From contig CBDUTJ010000008.1 of NCBI GenBank assembly GCA_965370415.1, positions 27,976-91,975 of the forward strand: a stretch of 64,000 bases of DNA, read 5' to 3'. Of this stretch, positions 1 through 8,769 are shown piece after piece; position 1 is the first letter of the stretch, and each line of letters opens with the position of its first letter. The notes below the pieces were generated by a model. That model was not told the origin of the DNA. It did no database searches and saw only the letters and a program-made list of their open reading frames with translations. The translations under genes and the position numbers were made by a program. The DNA is from JACNIV01 sp965370415. GTDB lineage: Bacteria > Cloacimonadota > Cloacimonadia > Cloacimonadales > TCS61.

Positions 1-1336
1 TAGAAGGTGTATCAAGATAGTGCAACATGGAGAGATATAGGCTGAACGTCGCAATCCTGGCTGCTTCTTTGTTGACTTCGATTCCAGCTATCTGTTTTTC
101 TATAATGTTTTTCAACTCATCGAATGACAAAGGGGCTTTCTTTTCATGTTGTTTATAGCGAACTATTCGACGGAATGCTTCAACAAGAAAAATCCCTGAA
201 CCACAGGCAGGATCGAGTACACGAGGAGTATTTTTTAAGACTTCAGCGGTTAATGTTCTGGAAAGAATAAATTCCACCAAAACAGGTGGAGTATAATACG
301 CCCCATCTTGACGGACTTTATTTTTCTTTTCATAATCATTGGTTGAAGGATGATAAAACTCCTCATAGATTGAACTGATAAGATCAAGCGGTACAATATC
401 AAAGCGATAAGAATAGAAAAATAGCTTTTTCTGAATACCGGCATTGCCGTAAAGGAGTTCTTGAACAAGATCCAAATGAGGTTGCTCTATCGTTGTCTCT
501 TCTGCATCCACATCAGGAAACATATCACCGTTAAAATCGCGAGCTAATGATCTGAACAATGCGTAAGTGAAATCCTTGTTTTTTAGAATTCGCGGATAGA
601 ACGATTTATTCGGTGAAAAGTCAAATACGGTGTATGCTGTTTCATTTTTAAGAATTTCTGTCCAGCTGGTTTTTTGTCTTGCAACTTCACTAAAATAATC
701 TTTCGTCAAAATTTGACGGTCTTCCAGATAGCGGATGAATATTGAACGACCAATTAGGGCATTAGCATATTTTACTTTTTCACCAGATAACCCAGCTTGA
801 ATTAATTCACGACGGACAGTTTTTAAATCGCGTATTAGAGCTTTGTCCGCACGATTTTTCAAATCTCCAAAACGTCCTTTCTCAAATATCCTTCCAGATT
901 CAATATTATCCCTGTGAAAATCTTGTAGTTCCTGAGCAACTCTTTCTATGTAATGAAGTCCATCCAGTATTTTAAGTACTTTAAGTTTATTTTTACGTTT
1001 GCGTTTTTCTGAAAAATCAAAAGGTTTTTGAGCCAGGTCATATACTGTTATTTCGCCAGGAGAAGCCAAAAATAGCAACATGGGGCGTGCAAGGCTCCAA
1101 ATACGATTGAATGCCTTATACCTTTCCGTATGATCTGCTCCACACTCTGCAAAAACGGCAATCGGATTATTCTCAATAAAAAAGACTTTTTTAGCACCGG
1201 CTCGTTTCGCTGCAGAGAGCCACTCACCTTTTTCCAGCCATACATTCTTACGTAGCCTATCCGGAGTGTCTTCAACTGAAAGCAACTCGCCACTTTGAAA
1301 ATCCAAATCTGAGTATATTTTTTCTAATACATCCAT
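1..1336 (-). CDS. N-6 adenine DNA methyltransferase-type restriction-modification protein (C-terminus beyond window)
   Basis: The frame is open from an ATG at 1336 to the window edge, giving about 445 residues without a stop; the C-terminal part lies outside. A GGAG ribosome site sits about 7 bases before the ATG. The N-terminal region resembles the nuclease or R-subunit-like domain of large single-chain restriction enzymes (VFFIENNP near residue 51). A helical region follows, then GAYYTPP near residue 347 and methyltransferase motif I LDPACGSGIF near residue 371. These are typical of Eco57I/type IIG and PglX-like enzymes that methylate adenine using SAM. The NPPY catalytic motif should lie just past the edge. 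It is probably a self-contained restriction-modification or BREX-like methylase. The family call is firm; the exact class is not, because the target-recognition part is missing. Confidence 0.85.
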   Translation of the reverse strand, partial: MDVLEKIYSDLDFQSGELLSVEDTPDRLRKNVWLEKGEWLSAAKRAGAKKVFFIENNPIAVFAECGADHTERYKAFNRIWSLARPMLLFLASPGEITVYDLAQKPFDFSEKRKRKNKLKVLKILDGLHYIERVAQELQDFHRDNIESGRIFEKGRFGDLKNRADKALIRDLKTVRRELIQAGLSGEKVKYANALIGRSIFIRYLEDRQILTKDYFSEVARQKTSWTEILKNETAYTVFDFSPNKSFYPRILKNKDFTYALFRSLARDFNGDMFPDVDAEETTIEQPHLDLVQELLYGNAGIQKKLFFYSYRFDIVPLDLISSIYEEFYHPSTNDYEKKNKVRQDGAYYTPPVLVEFILSRTLTAEVLKNTPRVLDPACGSGIFLVEAFRRIVRYKQHEKKAPLSFDELKNIIEKQIAGIEVNKEAARIATFSLYLSMLHYLDTPS

Positions 1337-2556
1337 TTTTTGCTCCAGAAAGAATCAAATGTTACTATATTTATGGTCTACCTTGATTTTCATAATTAAT
1401 CTCAAACTTTTAACACCAATTTAAAAGTTTACCTCAAATTTACTTCCTTTCGGGGTTGTGTAATAAACACACAACATAGTAACAAACTGCGAAGCTCGCA
1501 GTATAATATCCTCATATCTTCACTTAATAACATTACACTTATAGTATCCTTTTTTTGTAATTAAACACTACTTCTTAAATATCATCAATAATTATATGTC
1601 AATATAAAAATATCTTGTAAAAAAAACAGGATAAAAACCTTAGCAATACAATATCCTTACATCTAAGCTTAATAACATCACACTTATTGTTTACTTATTT
1701 CCTTAAATTAAACTCTCTTCTTTAAGTCTCATTGAAAATACATTACATATTATTATACTTTGCTTTTTATATAAGTTTTTAACCTATCAGAGCATGAAAT
1801 AAGAGAGAAATACTATTCTCACTAAAAAGTCTCCTAAACGGTCGCTTTTGAGACTGGAAAAACCATCAAATGAAGTTCATCTTATGAATTCACATTAAAT
1901 TAAGAAGAACTTTTTTGGAAGATAATTTGTCAGCTGTAGTTTTATACTCTATCGAAAAGATAAAGCAAAATAGATACATTTATTATCAACTGAACGGGAT
2001 TTTTGAAGTAAAAGGAAGCTAGACCGCTTCCCTTTACTTCACCAACAACATCATCCCTTGCCTTTATATGTTTTTCAGACCTATAAATTAGCGCTTCAAT
2101 ATTGATTTTGTAAGATATTTTTATTGACATATAATTATTAACTATTTTAAAGAGAAACGTCTAATTCTAAAAAAAAATGTACTTTAAGTGTAATGTTATT
2201 AAGCTTAGATGTAAGGATATTATATTGCGATGTTATGTATCAGCATTACCTACAGATTTGATAATGGGAGGTAAAGAATTATTCAAATGACGAGTGACAA
2301 GAACAGCCCTTACGAGCTTACAACAAACGAATTCGTCAGTACAGAGCATTATTCAAGAAGGAGTAACAATAGCATTATCCAAAATACTCATTATTTTTTA
2401 TGCAACTAGGGCACACATTATCCGATGCATTTTTATTTCTCTCTATTATTTTTTATGAGTTATTAAAATTATTTTTGTTTTTATTTGTTACAGAAAATTT
2501 TACTTAATTTATGATGATCTCAATTTTTTTAATAATAATATGAAGTATAAATATAA
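1337..2556. other. Non-coding spacer with an inverted-repeat element
   Basis: About 1.2 kb with no convincing gene between divergent genes (1336 minus and 2557 plus). It holds a 17-base hairpin with 7-base arms at 1486-1502 and three copies of a 44-base repeat (entered separately). A strong hairpin lies at 2005-2040, with 14 of 15 arm bases paired and loop TAGACC. Short ORFs here lack ribosome sites. Promoters for both flanking genes must lie within it, but I cannot place them with confidence in such AT-rich sequence. Confidence 0.6.
1643..2228. repeat. 586-bp element bounded by 44-bp inverted repeats (MITE-like)
   Basis: The left arm at 1643-1686 and the reverse complement of the right arm at 2185-2228 match at 42 of 44 bases, both starting GCAATA and ending ACACTTA. 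A third, more diverged copy lies at 1498-1541 in the same orientation as the left arm. The interior has a long stable hairpin at 2005-2040 and no transposase. Long, nearly identical inverted ends around a short non-coding core suggest a non-autonomous mobile element. An alternative is a pair of regulatory or structural repeats. No clear target-site duplication is visible. Confidence 0.5.
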
Positions 2557-4104
2557 ATGAATAATAAAACTAGCTCGGTTCTGAAAATTTATCAGAATAT
2601 TAGCGCAATAGTTGGATTAATCTCAGGTATAATTGCAATAGTTGTGTATATTAAAAAATTGAAAACCTTTTATTTAATTATCTTCATTGCTATATTCATA
2701 TTATCTTTTCTTATCTTTTATCTTTTATTTAAATGTTATAAAAGCTTAAAACTACGTATATCATTTTCAGAGAAAAGAATTCCCATTTCGATGCACTCAA
2801 ACTGGAATGTCAATTCTGAGAGATTAAAATTATTAGTTGAGGGTTTCGATTTCTCACTTTTAAAGAAAATAGAAATTTCATCTTTAATCCTTTTGATTGC
2901 TGATCGTCTCGATACCGAAGCGTGGTCAAAAACTTTAGTTGCCAGATTTATTAAGAATAAAAAATCGTTATCTCCTGTTGGGAGCCTTACGGGAACTTAT
3001 ATGGTATTGGAATCTCTTAGATTTTATAATTATCATAATAATCAAAACTTAATAAGAAATCTATCAACTCTATTAACAAGTGTTTTCACCAATGATGGTA
3101 CAGTCATTCATAGTTATGAACCGACTTCAGCTGGTGGTAACCAGATTAAACCAGAAGTATTACGTCATTTCAGCGGATTTTTTTTAATACGTCCCTTCAT
3201 CAATAATGAACCCACAAAATCTGATATTTTACTGTTTAATAATATTTGTAAGGATTTGGAAAGTAGGATAAAAAAAAAAGAGGAGAAGGATTTACAGGAA
3301 ACAGCTTTTGCAATTGAGGCAGTATTAAAAGGTATATATTGGATAAAGGACCATGAGAAATCTAATATTGAAATTATCAAGAGTAGTTTAGATTTTATGA
3401 TTGACCTTGAGCAACTGTCAGTGCCTGGTCATATCGCTTGGAGTGAAGAACCAGGTGCAGCTGCCGCAAGCAACACAGCTTCTCAATGGGTAGTAGCATG
3501 GCTGCTTTCAAGTTTAGTGTCCTGGAAAGAAATACAGAAAAGTAAGAGAATTATGCTAGCGGACAGATTATTAAATTTAATTGAATTAAATATGTCCTCA
3601 GTTCCTGACAATAAAAGACTTCTACCGCATTCGTTTACTGGGGGAATAATACGAAATCCAAGTGGAGAGTCTATGCTAGCAACCAGTATTGCTTTATACA
3701 TTTCAATACTAATATATACTGTATTTAAAGATAAAAATATTTTTATCCGATCTGAAAACTGTATTCTAAATTTATTAAATAGAATAAATGCTTATGGGTT
3801 ACAATATACTACTATTGATTGTTTAGATGGACCAATGGAAGGATATTTAGCTTGGTCGGCAAATCTTCTCGGTTTGAGACCACTTTTCTATAATAATAAT
3901 GAAAAGCTTAAGGCGGTCAATACACTAAAACAAGTGATCTTTTTTAGTGAAGAAAATAAAAAGTTCACACAGAATGTATTTAGTGAACGTGAAAAAGATA
4001 CTTTAATGAGATCGATAAAAAAAATAAATGAAATTTATTATGATGCAAATGCTAAAATATATAAAAATGGATTATTTCAACCATTAGGTGAGATTATCAA
4101 CTAG
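2557..4104 (+). CDS. Uncharacterised membrane-anchored protein, possible alpha/alpha-toroid
   Basis: This 515-residue protein is one of only two plus-strand genes in the window. Residues about 15-65 form two hydrophobic membrane segments, followed by a large soluble helical domain. That domain repeats a pattern of small-residue-rich helices ending in Leu-rich stretches (around residues 140-160, 300-325, 370-395 and 425-445). This is reminiscent of the alpha/alpha-toroid folds of prenyltransferase or glycosidase-like proteins. I see no catalytic motif, so the fold is only a guess. The leader is AT-rich with no clear ribosome site. The last 8 bases overlap the end of the convergent methyltransferase gene at 4097-4861, so the two loci are tightly packed and may affect each other's transcription. 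Confidence 0.7.
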   Translation: MNNKTSSVLKIYQNISAIVGLISGIIAIVVYIKKLKTFYLIIFIAIFILSFLIFYLLFKCYKSLKLRISFSEKRIPISMHSNWNVNSERLKLLVEGFDFSLLKKIEISSLILLIADRLDTEAWSKTLVARFIKNKKSLSPVGSLTGTYMVLESLRFYNYHNNQNLIRNLSTLLTSVFTNDGTVIHSYEPTSAGGNQIKPEVLRHFSGFFLIRPFINNEPTKSDILLFNNICKDLESRIKKKEEKDLQETAFAIEAVLKGIYWIKDHEKSNIEIIKSSLDFMIDLEQLSVPGHIAWSEEPGAAAASNTASQWVVAWLLSSLVSWKEIQKSKRIMLADRLLNLIELNMSSVPDNKRLLPHSFTGGIIRNPSGESMLATSIALYISILIYTVFKDKNIFIRSENCILNLLNRINAYGLQYTTIDCLDGPMEGYLAWSANLLGLRPLFYNNNEKLKAVNTLKQVIFFSEENKKFTQNVFSEREKDTLMRSIKKINEIYYDANAKIYKNGLFQPLGEIIN

Positions 4105-4861
4105 TATTTCTAGCAATAATCATATGATTACAATGAGTATGCTTATAGGGTCTAAAATGAGGATGAGCAGGATTGTGCCAGAGTTTTACTTTTTTATCTA
4201 TTATCTCAAGATCAGTTGGGGCAAGAAAATCATCAATTTCATTTTCATGTAGAAAACGAAAATAGTAATCTATAATTTCTCCATCACCATTTTTGAAAGA
4301 ATAAATATATTCTCTTCTTTTAATACCATCGGAAAGTTGCTTCATTTCGAGTTTATGTGCTTCGCTACTAATTATCTCATCTTCAATATTAAAAAGACTA
4401 AAATAAATAATTCCATTCTTTTTTACAACACGTTTTAATTCATCAAATATTTTATATGGATTTCTATTATGATTTATAACATCAATACAAATTGCTGCAT
4501 CGAAATGATTATCAATAAAGGGCATCTTTTCAACTGGACATTGTATTAGACAAAATTCTTGAACTCTTTCTTTAGTTAAGTTGTTATATTTAATTAATTC
4601 TTTGTTACGGAGAATAACTTCTTTTTGGCAAACCTGTAATGCTGAAGGAGAGCTATCACAACCTACACAATAAAACTCTGGAACTCTAATTAATGCAGCA
4701 AGATTTTTACCGTCTCCACAACCTGCGTCTAATATTCTTATGACGCTTTCTTCTCTAGCAATTGAAACAAAATCTTCAATTTCAGGATTCTGAGACCAAA
4801 GTACTTCATTATCAATAAGTTTTTTATAAGTATCTTCCCATTCAGAATTGCAATTTCTCAT
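4097..4861 (-). CDS. Class I SAM-dependent methyltransferase
   Basis: 254 residues. The glycine-rich SAM-binding motif I, ILDAGCGDGKNL, is near residues 43-54. An acidic residue follows at the end of strand 2 (VGCDSSPSAL), and a motif around residues 125-135 (AAICIDVINHN) is typical of Methyltransf_11/25-type enzymes that modify small molecules. The substrate cannot be told from sequence. The start codon overlaps the stop of the upstream ABC ATPase gene by ATGA, so the two are translationally coupled and this is the last gene of the seven-gene operon that begins at 10787. It resembles ubiquinone/menaquinone-type and natural-product C/O/N-methyltransferases rather than DNA or RNA methylases. 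Confidence 0.85.
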   Translation of the reverse strand: MRNCNSEWEDTYKKLIDNEVLWSQNPEIEDFVSIAREESVIRILDAGCGDGKNLAALIRVPEFYCVGCDSSPSALQVCQKEVILRNKELIKYNNLTKERVQEFCLIQCPVEKMPFIDNHFDAAICIDVINHNRNPYKIFDELKRVVKKNGIIYFSLFNIEDEIISSEAHKLEMKQLSDGIKRREYIYSFKNGDGEIIDYYFRFLHENEIDDFLAPTDLEIIDKKVKLWHNPAHPHFRPYKHTHCNHMIIARNTS

Positions 4862-5637
4862 ATTATTTCCAATTTTTTTTCATATAGTTGTTTAAACAGT
4901 ATTTTTAATTCTCTCTCAGAGAAGTTATTACTATTCCGATGAAACTCAGAATATAGTTTACCTTTATGAAGTACGATAATTCGGTCAGCATTTTCAATTG
5001 CTTCTTTATGCTGATGTGTAACAATTAAAGCACTTAACTTATTTTCTTTGATATATGACATTACAAGATTTGAGACTTGTATAACCATTTGTGGATCTAA
5101 AGATGCTGTAAATTCATCCAATAATAGTATATTTGGATTTCTTAAGGTAGCTAAACAAAATGATAAAACTTGTCTTTCACCTCCAGAAAGATTTCCTACA
5201 GGTTCAGATAGCCGATTCTCAAATCCAATATTAAATTGAGATACAATTTTTCTTACTTTTTTACTATTTCTTATTCTTGGAAAAAACCAATTTATTTCCT
5301 TTGATTGAGACAATCCAAATAAAATATGATCAATAATGTTCATTTCGTTCACAAGAGCTTCTTCACTATTTTGTGGTACAACACCTAAATATTTGGCTCG
5401 TTTATATGGTTCAGTAGAAAGTAAATCAATTTTTTGAAATGAATTAATTTGTATATGTCCAGAATCCGGTAGGACTTGACCTTGAATTATATCTAAGAGA
5501 GTAGTTTTCCCTGAACCATTTGGACCAATTAAATATACTATTTCATTTTCGTTAACTTCGAGTTTTGGTATATCCAAAATGAAATTATCTCTCCCTCGCT
5601 TAACATATGTTTTTTTTAGATTTTCAATAACAATCAT
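4858..5637 (-). CDS. ABC transporter ATP-binding protein
   Basis: 259 residues with a full nucleotide-binding domain: Walker A GPNGSGKTT near residues 38-46, Q-loop region VVPQNSEEA near 93-101, signature LSGGERQ near 149-155, Walker B ILLLDEF near 170-176 and the switch His in VTHQHKE near 207-213. It powers the importer formed with the permease and lipoprotein encoded just upstream. That set belongs to the TrpXYZ-like/ABC_sub_bind family of small-molecule importers. It starts 3 bases after the permease stop and ends in a 4-base overlap with the methyltransferase gene. Substrates of this transporter family are poorly known (tryptophan and other amino-acid-like compounds have been proposed). 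Confidence 0.95.
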   Translation of the reverse strand: MIVIENLKKTYVKRGRDNFILDIPKLEVNENEIVYLIGPNGSGKTTLLDIIQGQVLPDSGHIQINSFQKIDLLSTEPYKRAKYLGVVPQNSEEALVNEMNIIDHILFGLSQSKEINWFFPRIRNSKKVRKIVSQFNIGFENRLSEPVGNLSGGERQVLSFCLATLRNPNILLLDEFTASLDPQMVIQVSNLVMSYIKENKLSALIVTHQHKEAIENADRIIVLHKGKLYSEFHRNSNNFSERELKILFKQLYEKKLEII

Positions 5638-5640
5638 TAT

Positions 5641-6549
5641 TTAATCCAAACCAAAAGTGTCCATTCCACGACGCATAGTTTCTTTTTTTCTAGTTTTAGT
5701 TGCAATTGTAATACTAACAAGAACTATTAACGTGCTTATCAAACGAAAATCCTGAGCCTTAACGCCAATTTCCAAGGCAAATTGCATAAGTAGCATATAT
5801 AGAAGAGAGCCTATCAAACTGGCTGCAATTAGATTTTTAGTATTAGATTTTCGAAAAATTACCATTCCTACAAAAAGAGCTGCTACTGCTACAATAACTT
5901 GCCCAACACCCATATGAATATCAGCACTATATGATTTTTGTGCTATTAAAGCACCTGATAATGCAATTAAGGCATTGGCTAAACCCAATCCTAAAAAAAC
6001 TTTCCTTGGTGAGATTCCATGCAGTGAAGCAACTTTTGGATTTGCACCAGCAACCCTAAGAGTTAGACCAGATCTTGATTCAAGATAGGTATAAATAATA
6101 AAGAAAACTATAATTGTAATCACAGCAAAAATTAAAAAAACATATAAAGCCCATTCGCTTCCTAAAGTTGATGGTAGAACTTTAAATATACTGCGATCTC
6201 TATATACTTGTAGATTGGGTCGACCAAGAATTCTTAAATTAATAGTATATAATGCCATCATCATCAAAACACCGGAAAGTATTTTTGGCACTCGTAAATA
6301 ACGATACATAGAATATGTGATCATGCCTGCTATCGTACCCGCTATCATTGAAATAGGCATAGCAATCCATACTGAAAAGCCTACGGATATAAGCTTAGCC
6401 GTAATTACTGCTCCTAAAGTAAATGAACCATCACCCGTTAAATCCGGAAATTTTATCCAACGAAAAGCAATAGCTACTCCTAAAGTAAAGAAGGAAAATG
6501 CTAATCCCTGAGATAAAGCAGATAGTAATTTGTATGTTAATTCTTCTAT
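5641..6549 (-). CDS. ABC transporter permease; apparent AUA start codon
   Basis: Hydrophobic permease with about eight membrane segments, of the uncharacterised ABC importer family paired with ABC_sub_bind lipoproteins (TrpY-like). The first ATG in frame is at 6360, but the open frame runs upstream to 6552. Those extra 63 residues have the N-terminal sequence expected of the family (LSALSQGLAFSFFTLGVAIA, then FPDLTGDGSFTLGA), so the real protein is about 302 residues. No ATG, GTG or TTG exists in that stretch. A GGAG ribosome site at 6559-6556 is followed after six bases by ATA at 6549-6547, which I take as the start. The frame is continuous with the upstream lipoprotein gene apart from one TAG at 6555-6553, so stop-codon readthrough or a sequencing error are alternatives. 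Confidence 0.8.
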   Translation of the reverse strand: MEELTYKLLSALSQGLAFSFFTLGVAIAFRWIKFPDLTGDGSFTLGAVITAKLISVGFSVWIAMPISMIAGTIAGMITYSMYRYLRVPKILSGVLMMMALYTINLRILGRPNLQVYRDRSIFKVLPSTLGSEWALYVFLIFAVITIIVFFIIYTYLESRSGLTLRVAGANPKVASLHGISPRKVFLGLGLANALIALSGALIAQKSYSADIHMGVGQVIVAVAALFVGMVIFRKSNTKNLIAASLIGSLLYMLLMQFALEIGVKAQDFRLISTLIVLVSITIATKTRKKETMRRGMDTFGLD

Positions 6550-6552
6550 TTT

Positions 6553-7566
6553 CTACTCCATATATGGATTTTTAATTTCTTTTTCATTTTCAAACCAAGT
6601 GTGAACTGTTTCCTTCAATTCATCAGACAATTCTAATCCTAATTTTTTTGCTGTACCTTCATTCCAATAAAAATAAGGATTTTCAGCAAATGCTATAGGG
6701 ATTTTGGCAGGATCTTCTCCTTCGAGTATTCTTAATGTAATACGGGCTGCAATTAGAGACAATTCTTCATAGCTAACACCAAAAGAAAACAAAGCTCCTT
6801 TTTTCACATCCTCTTTAGTGCATGTCATTACTGGTATTTTATTATCTTTGGCAATCTCTAATAGAGATGGTAGTGCAGTTATAACGGTATTATCTGTAGT
6901 TACATAAATCACATCAGCTTTACCAACCAATGCTGTTGTTGAAGTAGAAACTTCTGAAGTTCCGGTAACCGGTCGCTCAACTAATTTATATCCCATTTCT
7001 TTTACAATAGGTCTCACTCTATTCATCAAGGCAATTGAATTATCTTCACCGGAATTATACACTGCACCAATAGTTTTAACATTTGGAAGAACTTTTTTCA
7101 GCATTTCAAATTGAGATCTCACGGGAGGAAAATCTGTTGAAGCTGCATAATTCCTTCCGGAAGCTTCCCAAGAATCTGCCATTTTAGCCGTAACAGGATC
7201 CGTAACAGCTCCTTGAACAATGGGAATTGTAGTTGTCCTTTGAACGATTGCCTGTGCAGCAGGTGTTCCTAACACATAAATTAAATCCGGCTTTTCGGCA
7301 ATTAATTTGTCTGCAATCTGATTTACTAAATTTACATCGTTATGAGCATCTTCATAAGGTAGAATTTTTACCTTATTTTTTTTCGCAAATTTCGAATTCA
7401 GTATTTCATCTTCAAAAACTTCTCTCATATTTTGAATTAATTCGTAATCCACAATTTGAAATACTGCGATCTCAATTTCCGATTGCTCACTCTTTTTCCT
7501 ATCACATGATAAGAAAAACAAAATTGATAATATTGCTAATATTATCACAACTTTCATTTTATTCAT
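6553..7566 (-). CDS. ABC transporter substrate-binding lipoprotein (ABC_sub_bind family)
   Basis: 337 residues. The N-terminus has a basic start, a hydrophobic stretch and a lipobox ending in Cys21 (LFFLSC), so it should be a lipid-anchored periplasmic protein. The body matches the two-lobed type I binding-protein fold of the ABC_sub_bind family (PF04392): DLIYVLGTPAAQAIV near residue 95, IPIVQGAVTDPV near 115, IGAVYNSGEDNS near 165 and a C-terminal TLRILEGEDPAKIPI. It captures a small ligand for the permease and ATPase encoded next. An excellent GGGAGG ribosome site precedes the ATG. It ends in a TAG that is directly followed, in the same frame, by permease sequence. Confidence 0.93.
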   Translation of the reverse strand: MNKMKVVIILAILSILFFLSCDRKKSEQSEIEIAVFQIVDYELIQNMREVFEDEILNSKFAKKNKVKILPYEDAHNDVNLVNQIADKLIAEKPDLIYVLGTPAAQAIVQRTTTIPIVQGAVTDPVTAKMADSWEASGRNYAASTDFPPVRSQFEMLKKVLPNVKTIGAVYNSGEDNSIALMNRVRPIVKEMGYKLVERPVTGTSEVSTSTTALVGKADVIYVTTDNTVITALPSLLEIAKDNKIPVMTCTKEDVKKGALFSFGVSYEELSLIAARITLRILEGEDPAKIPIAFAENPYFYWNEGTAKKLGLELSDELKETVHTWFENEKEIKNPYME

Positions 7567-7569
7567 TAT

Positions 7570-8739
7570 TTACCTCCCATTATTTCTATATTTTATTTCA
7601 ATTTCATATTTAAATGAATCTTTAGTTTTCTCATTCAAATTATCCATATCTTCAAAATTTGGAGATTCCTGACTCTTATAAATAGCTGATTCAGCGGCTA
7701 ACTCCATTTCTTCTAATAGATAACCAGCAATAGTAGCATTTTGAATTTTTGTTGCGATTACATCAACATTGATAATATTATTATTGTTTTCATTATTTTT
7801 TGGTGCAATGAATTCGATTTCATTTTCTTCATTGAGCACCTTAATTGGAAGTCCAAATGTATTTATGAAATAGATTATATCATCAATTATGATTAATTCA
7901 TATTTGAATTCTGGTTTTACCCAGTGAATATTACAAGAATTACTTCTTGCTTTATTAATCATATGTATTGATGTAAATACTGCTTCACCAATTTGTTTAT
8001 TTGTATATTTTTGTTTTGTATTAGTATCGTCCAGTTTATAGCTTTGATAAAAGTTAAGAATTTCTTCAGCATTCAAAATAAACAAAGTTGTTTCAATACC
8101 CCTGCCACGAATAGCAATCAGATTTTCCAAAGAATTACGAAATTCTTTAGAAATCTGACCTCCGGCAGATAAAGAACCAAAATCTAGACCAGGAAATGCC
8201 CAAGCAAACTTAAATTTACATCTATCCATATCTTGTTTCAAAGATTCCATCAAATACGTTAAATCCATAATTGGTATTTTTTCATGATACAATCCCCAGA
8301 AAGCTATAAACAAACCAGTACAAGTGATATATATAGCAAAAAAATTAGCAATTATAGTATCATATTCAATTTCATCAGCTTCGAATCGGAGAAATAATGA
8401 AATGAAATAAATTAAACTTAACAAAACACCAAATATTGCTCCTAATATTAATGGACGAATAATTTTTTGTAACCATAGATCAAAAGATATTTTAAAATTT
8501 GCTTTGTCCATAAACCCACTGGCAATTTTATATAGACATAACAAAAGAATAACCATAAGCGACGATATTATTATACCTATCCAATTCCTTAGACAACCTA
8601 CATTACGATTTATGAAAGCGTTAATGATTGAAAAAATAAAAAAATACAAAATGATAACGGATGTTGGAAACAAAATTAACCTATTAAAATATTTGCGAGC
8701 TCCCTCAGGACTAACTAACGTTCTTTCACTTCTCCCCAT
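7570..8739 (-). CDS. Uncharacterised membrane protein with cytoplasmic C-terminal domain
   Basis: 389 residues. Four hydrophobic helices fall at about residues 22-42, 52-72, 95-118 and 127-148; the rest looks soluble and cytoplasmic. In the soluble part, AIRGRGIETTLFILN (near residue 212) and YELIIIDDIIYFINTFG (near residue 285) recall phospholipase D-like domains that read out 'where and when' in regulatory membrane proteins. No HKD motif is present, so this is only a resemblance. Ribosome site GAGGAT precedes the ATG. It lies between the radical SAM gene and the transporter genes (30-base and 3-base gaps), so it belongs to the same operon and could sense or regulate the transport and modification steps. 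Confidence 0.8.
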   Translation of the reverse strand: MGRSERTLVSPEGARKYFNRLILFPTSVIILYFFIFSIINAFINRNVGCLRNWIGIIISSLMVILLLCLYKIASGFMDKANFKISFDLWLQKIIRPLILGAIFGVLLSLIYFISLFLRFEADEIEYDTIIANFFAIYITCTGLFIAFWGLYHEKIPIMDLTYLMESLKQDMDRCKFKFAWAFPGLDFGSLSAGGQISKEFRNSLENLIAIRGRGIETTLFILNAEEILNFYQSYKLDDTNTKQKYTNKQIGEAVFTSIHMINKARSNSCNIHWVKPEFKYELIIIDDIIYFINTFGLPIKVLNEENEIEFIAPKNNENNNNIINVDVIATKIQNATIAGYLLEEMELAAESAIYKSQESPNFEDMDNLNEKTKDSFKYEIEIKYRNNGR

Positions 8740-8769
8740 ACAATCCTCATTATTTTTATTATAACAATA

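Noticed and set aside
1942..2130. 62-codon minus-strand ORF in the inverted-repeat element
   Set aside because: No ribosome site, and a long perfect-type hairpin runs through it; more likely structural DNA than protein.
2287..2409. 40-codon plus-strand ORF upstream of the 515-aa gene
   Set aside because: The nearest GGGAGG is 15 bases away and the peptide has no recognisable feature.
5641..6360. 239-residue permease starting at the first ATG
   Set aside because: It would drop two conserved-looking N-terminal blocks and lacks a ribosome site; the frame continues to 6549.
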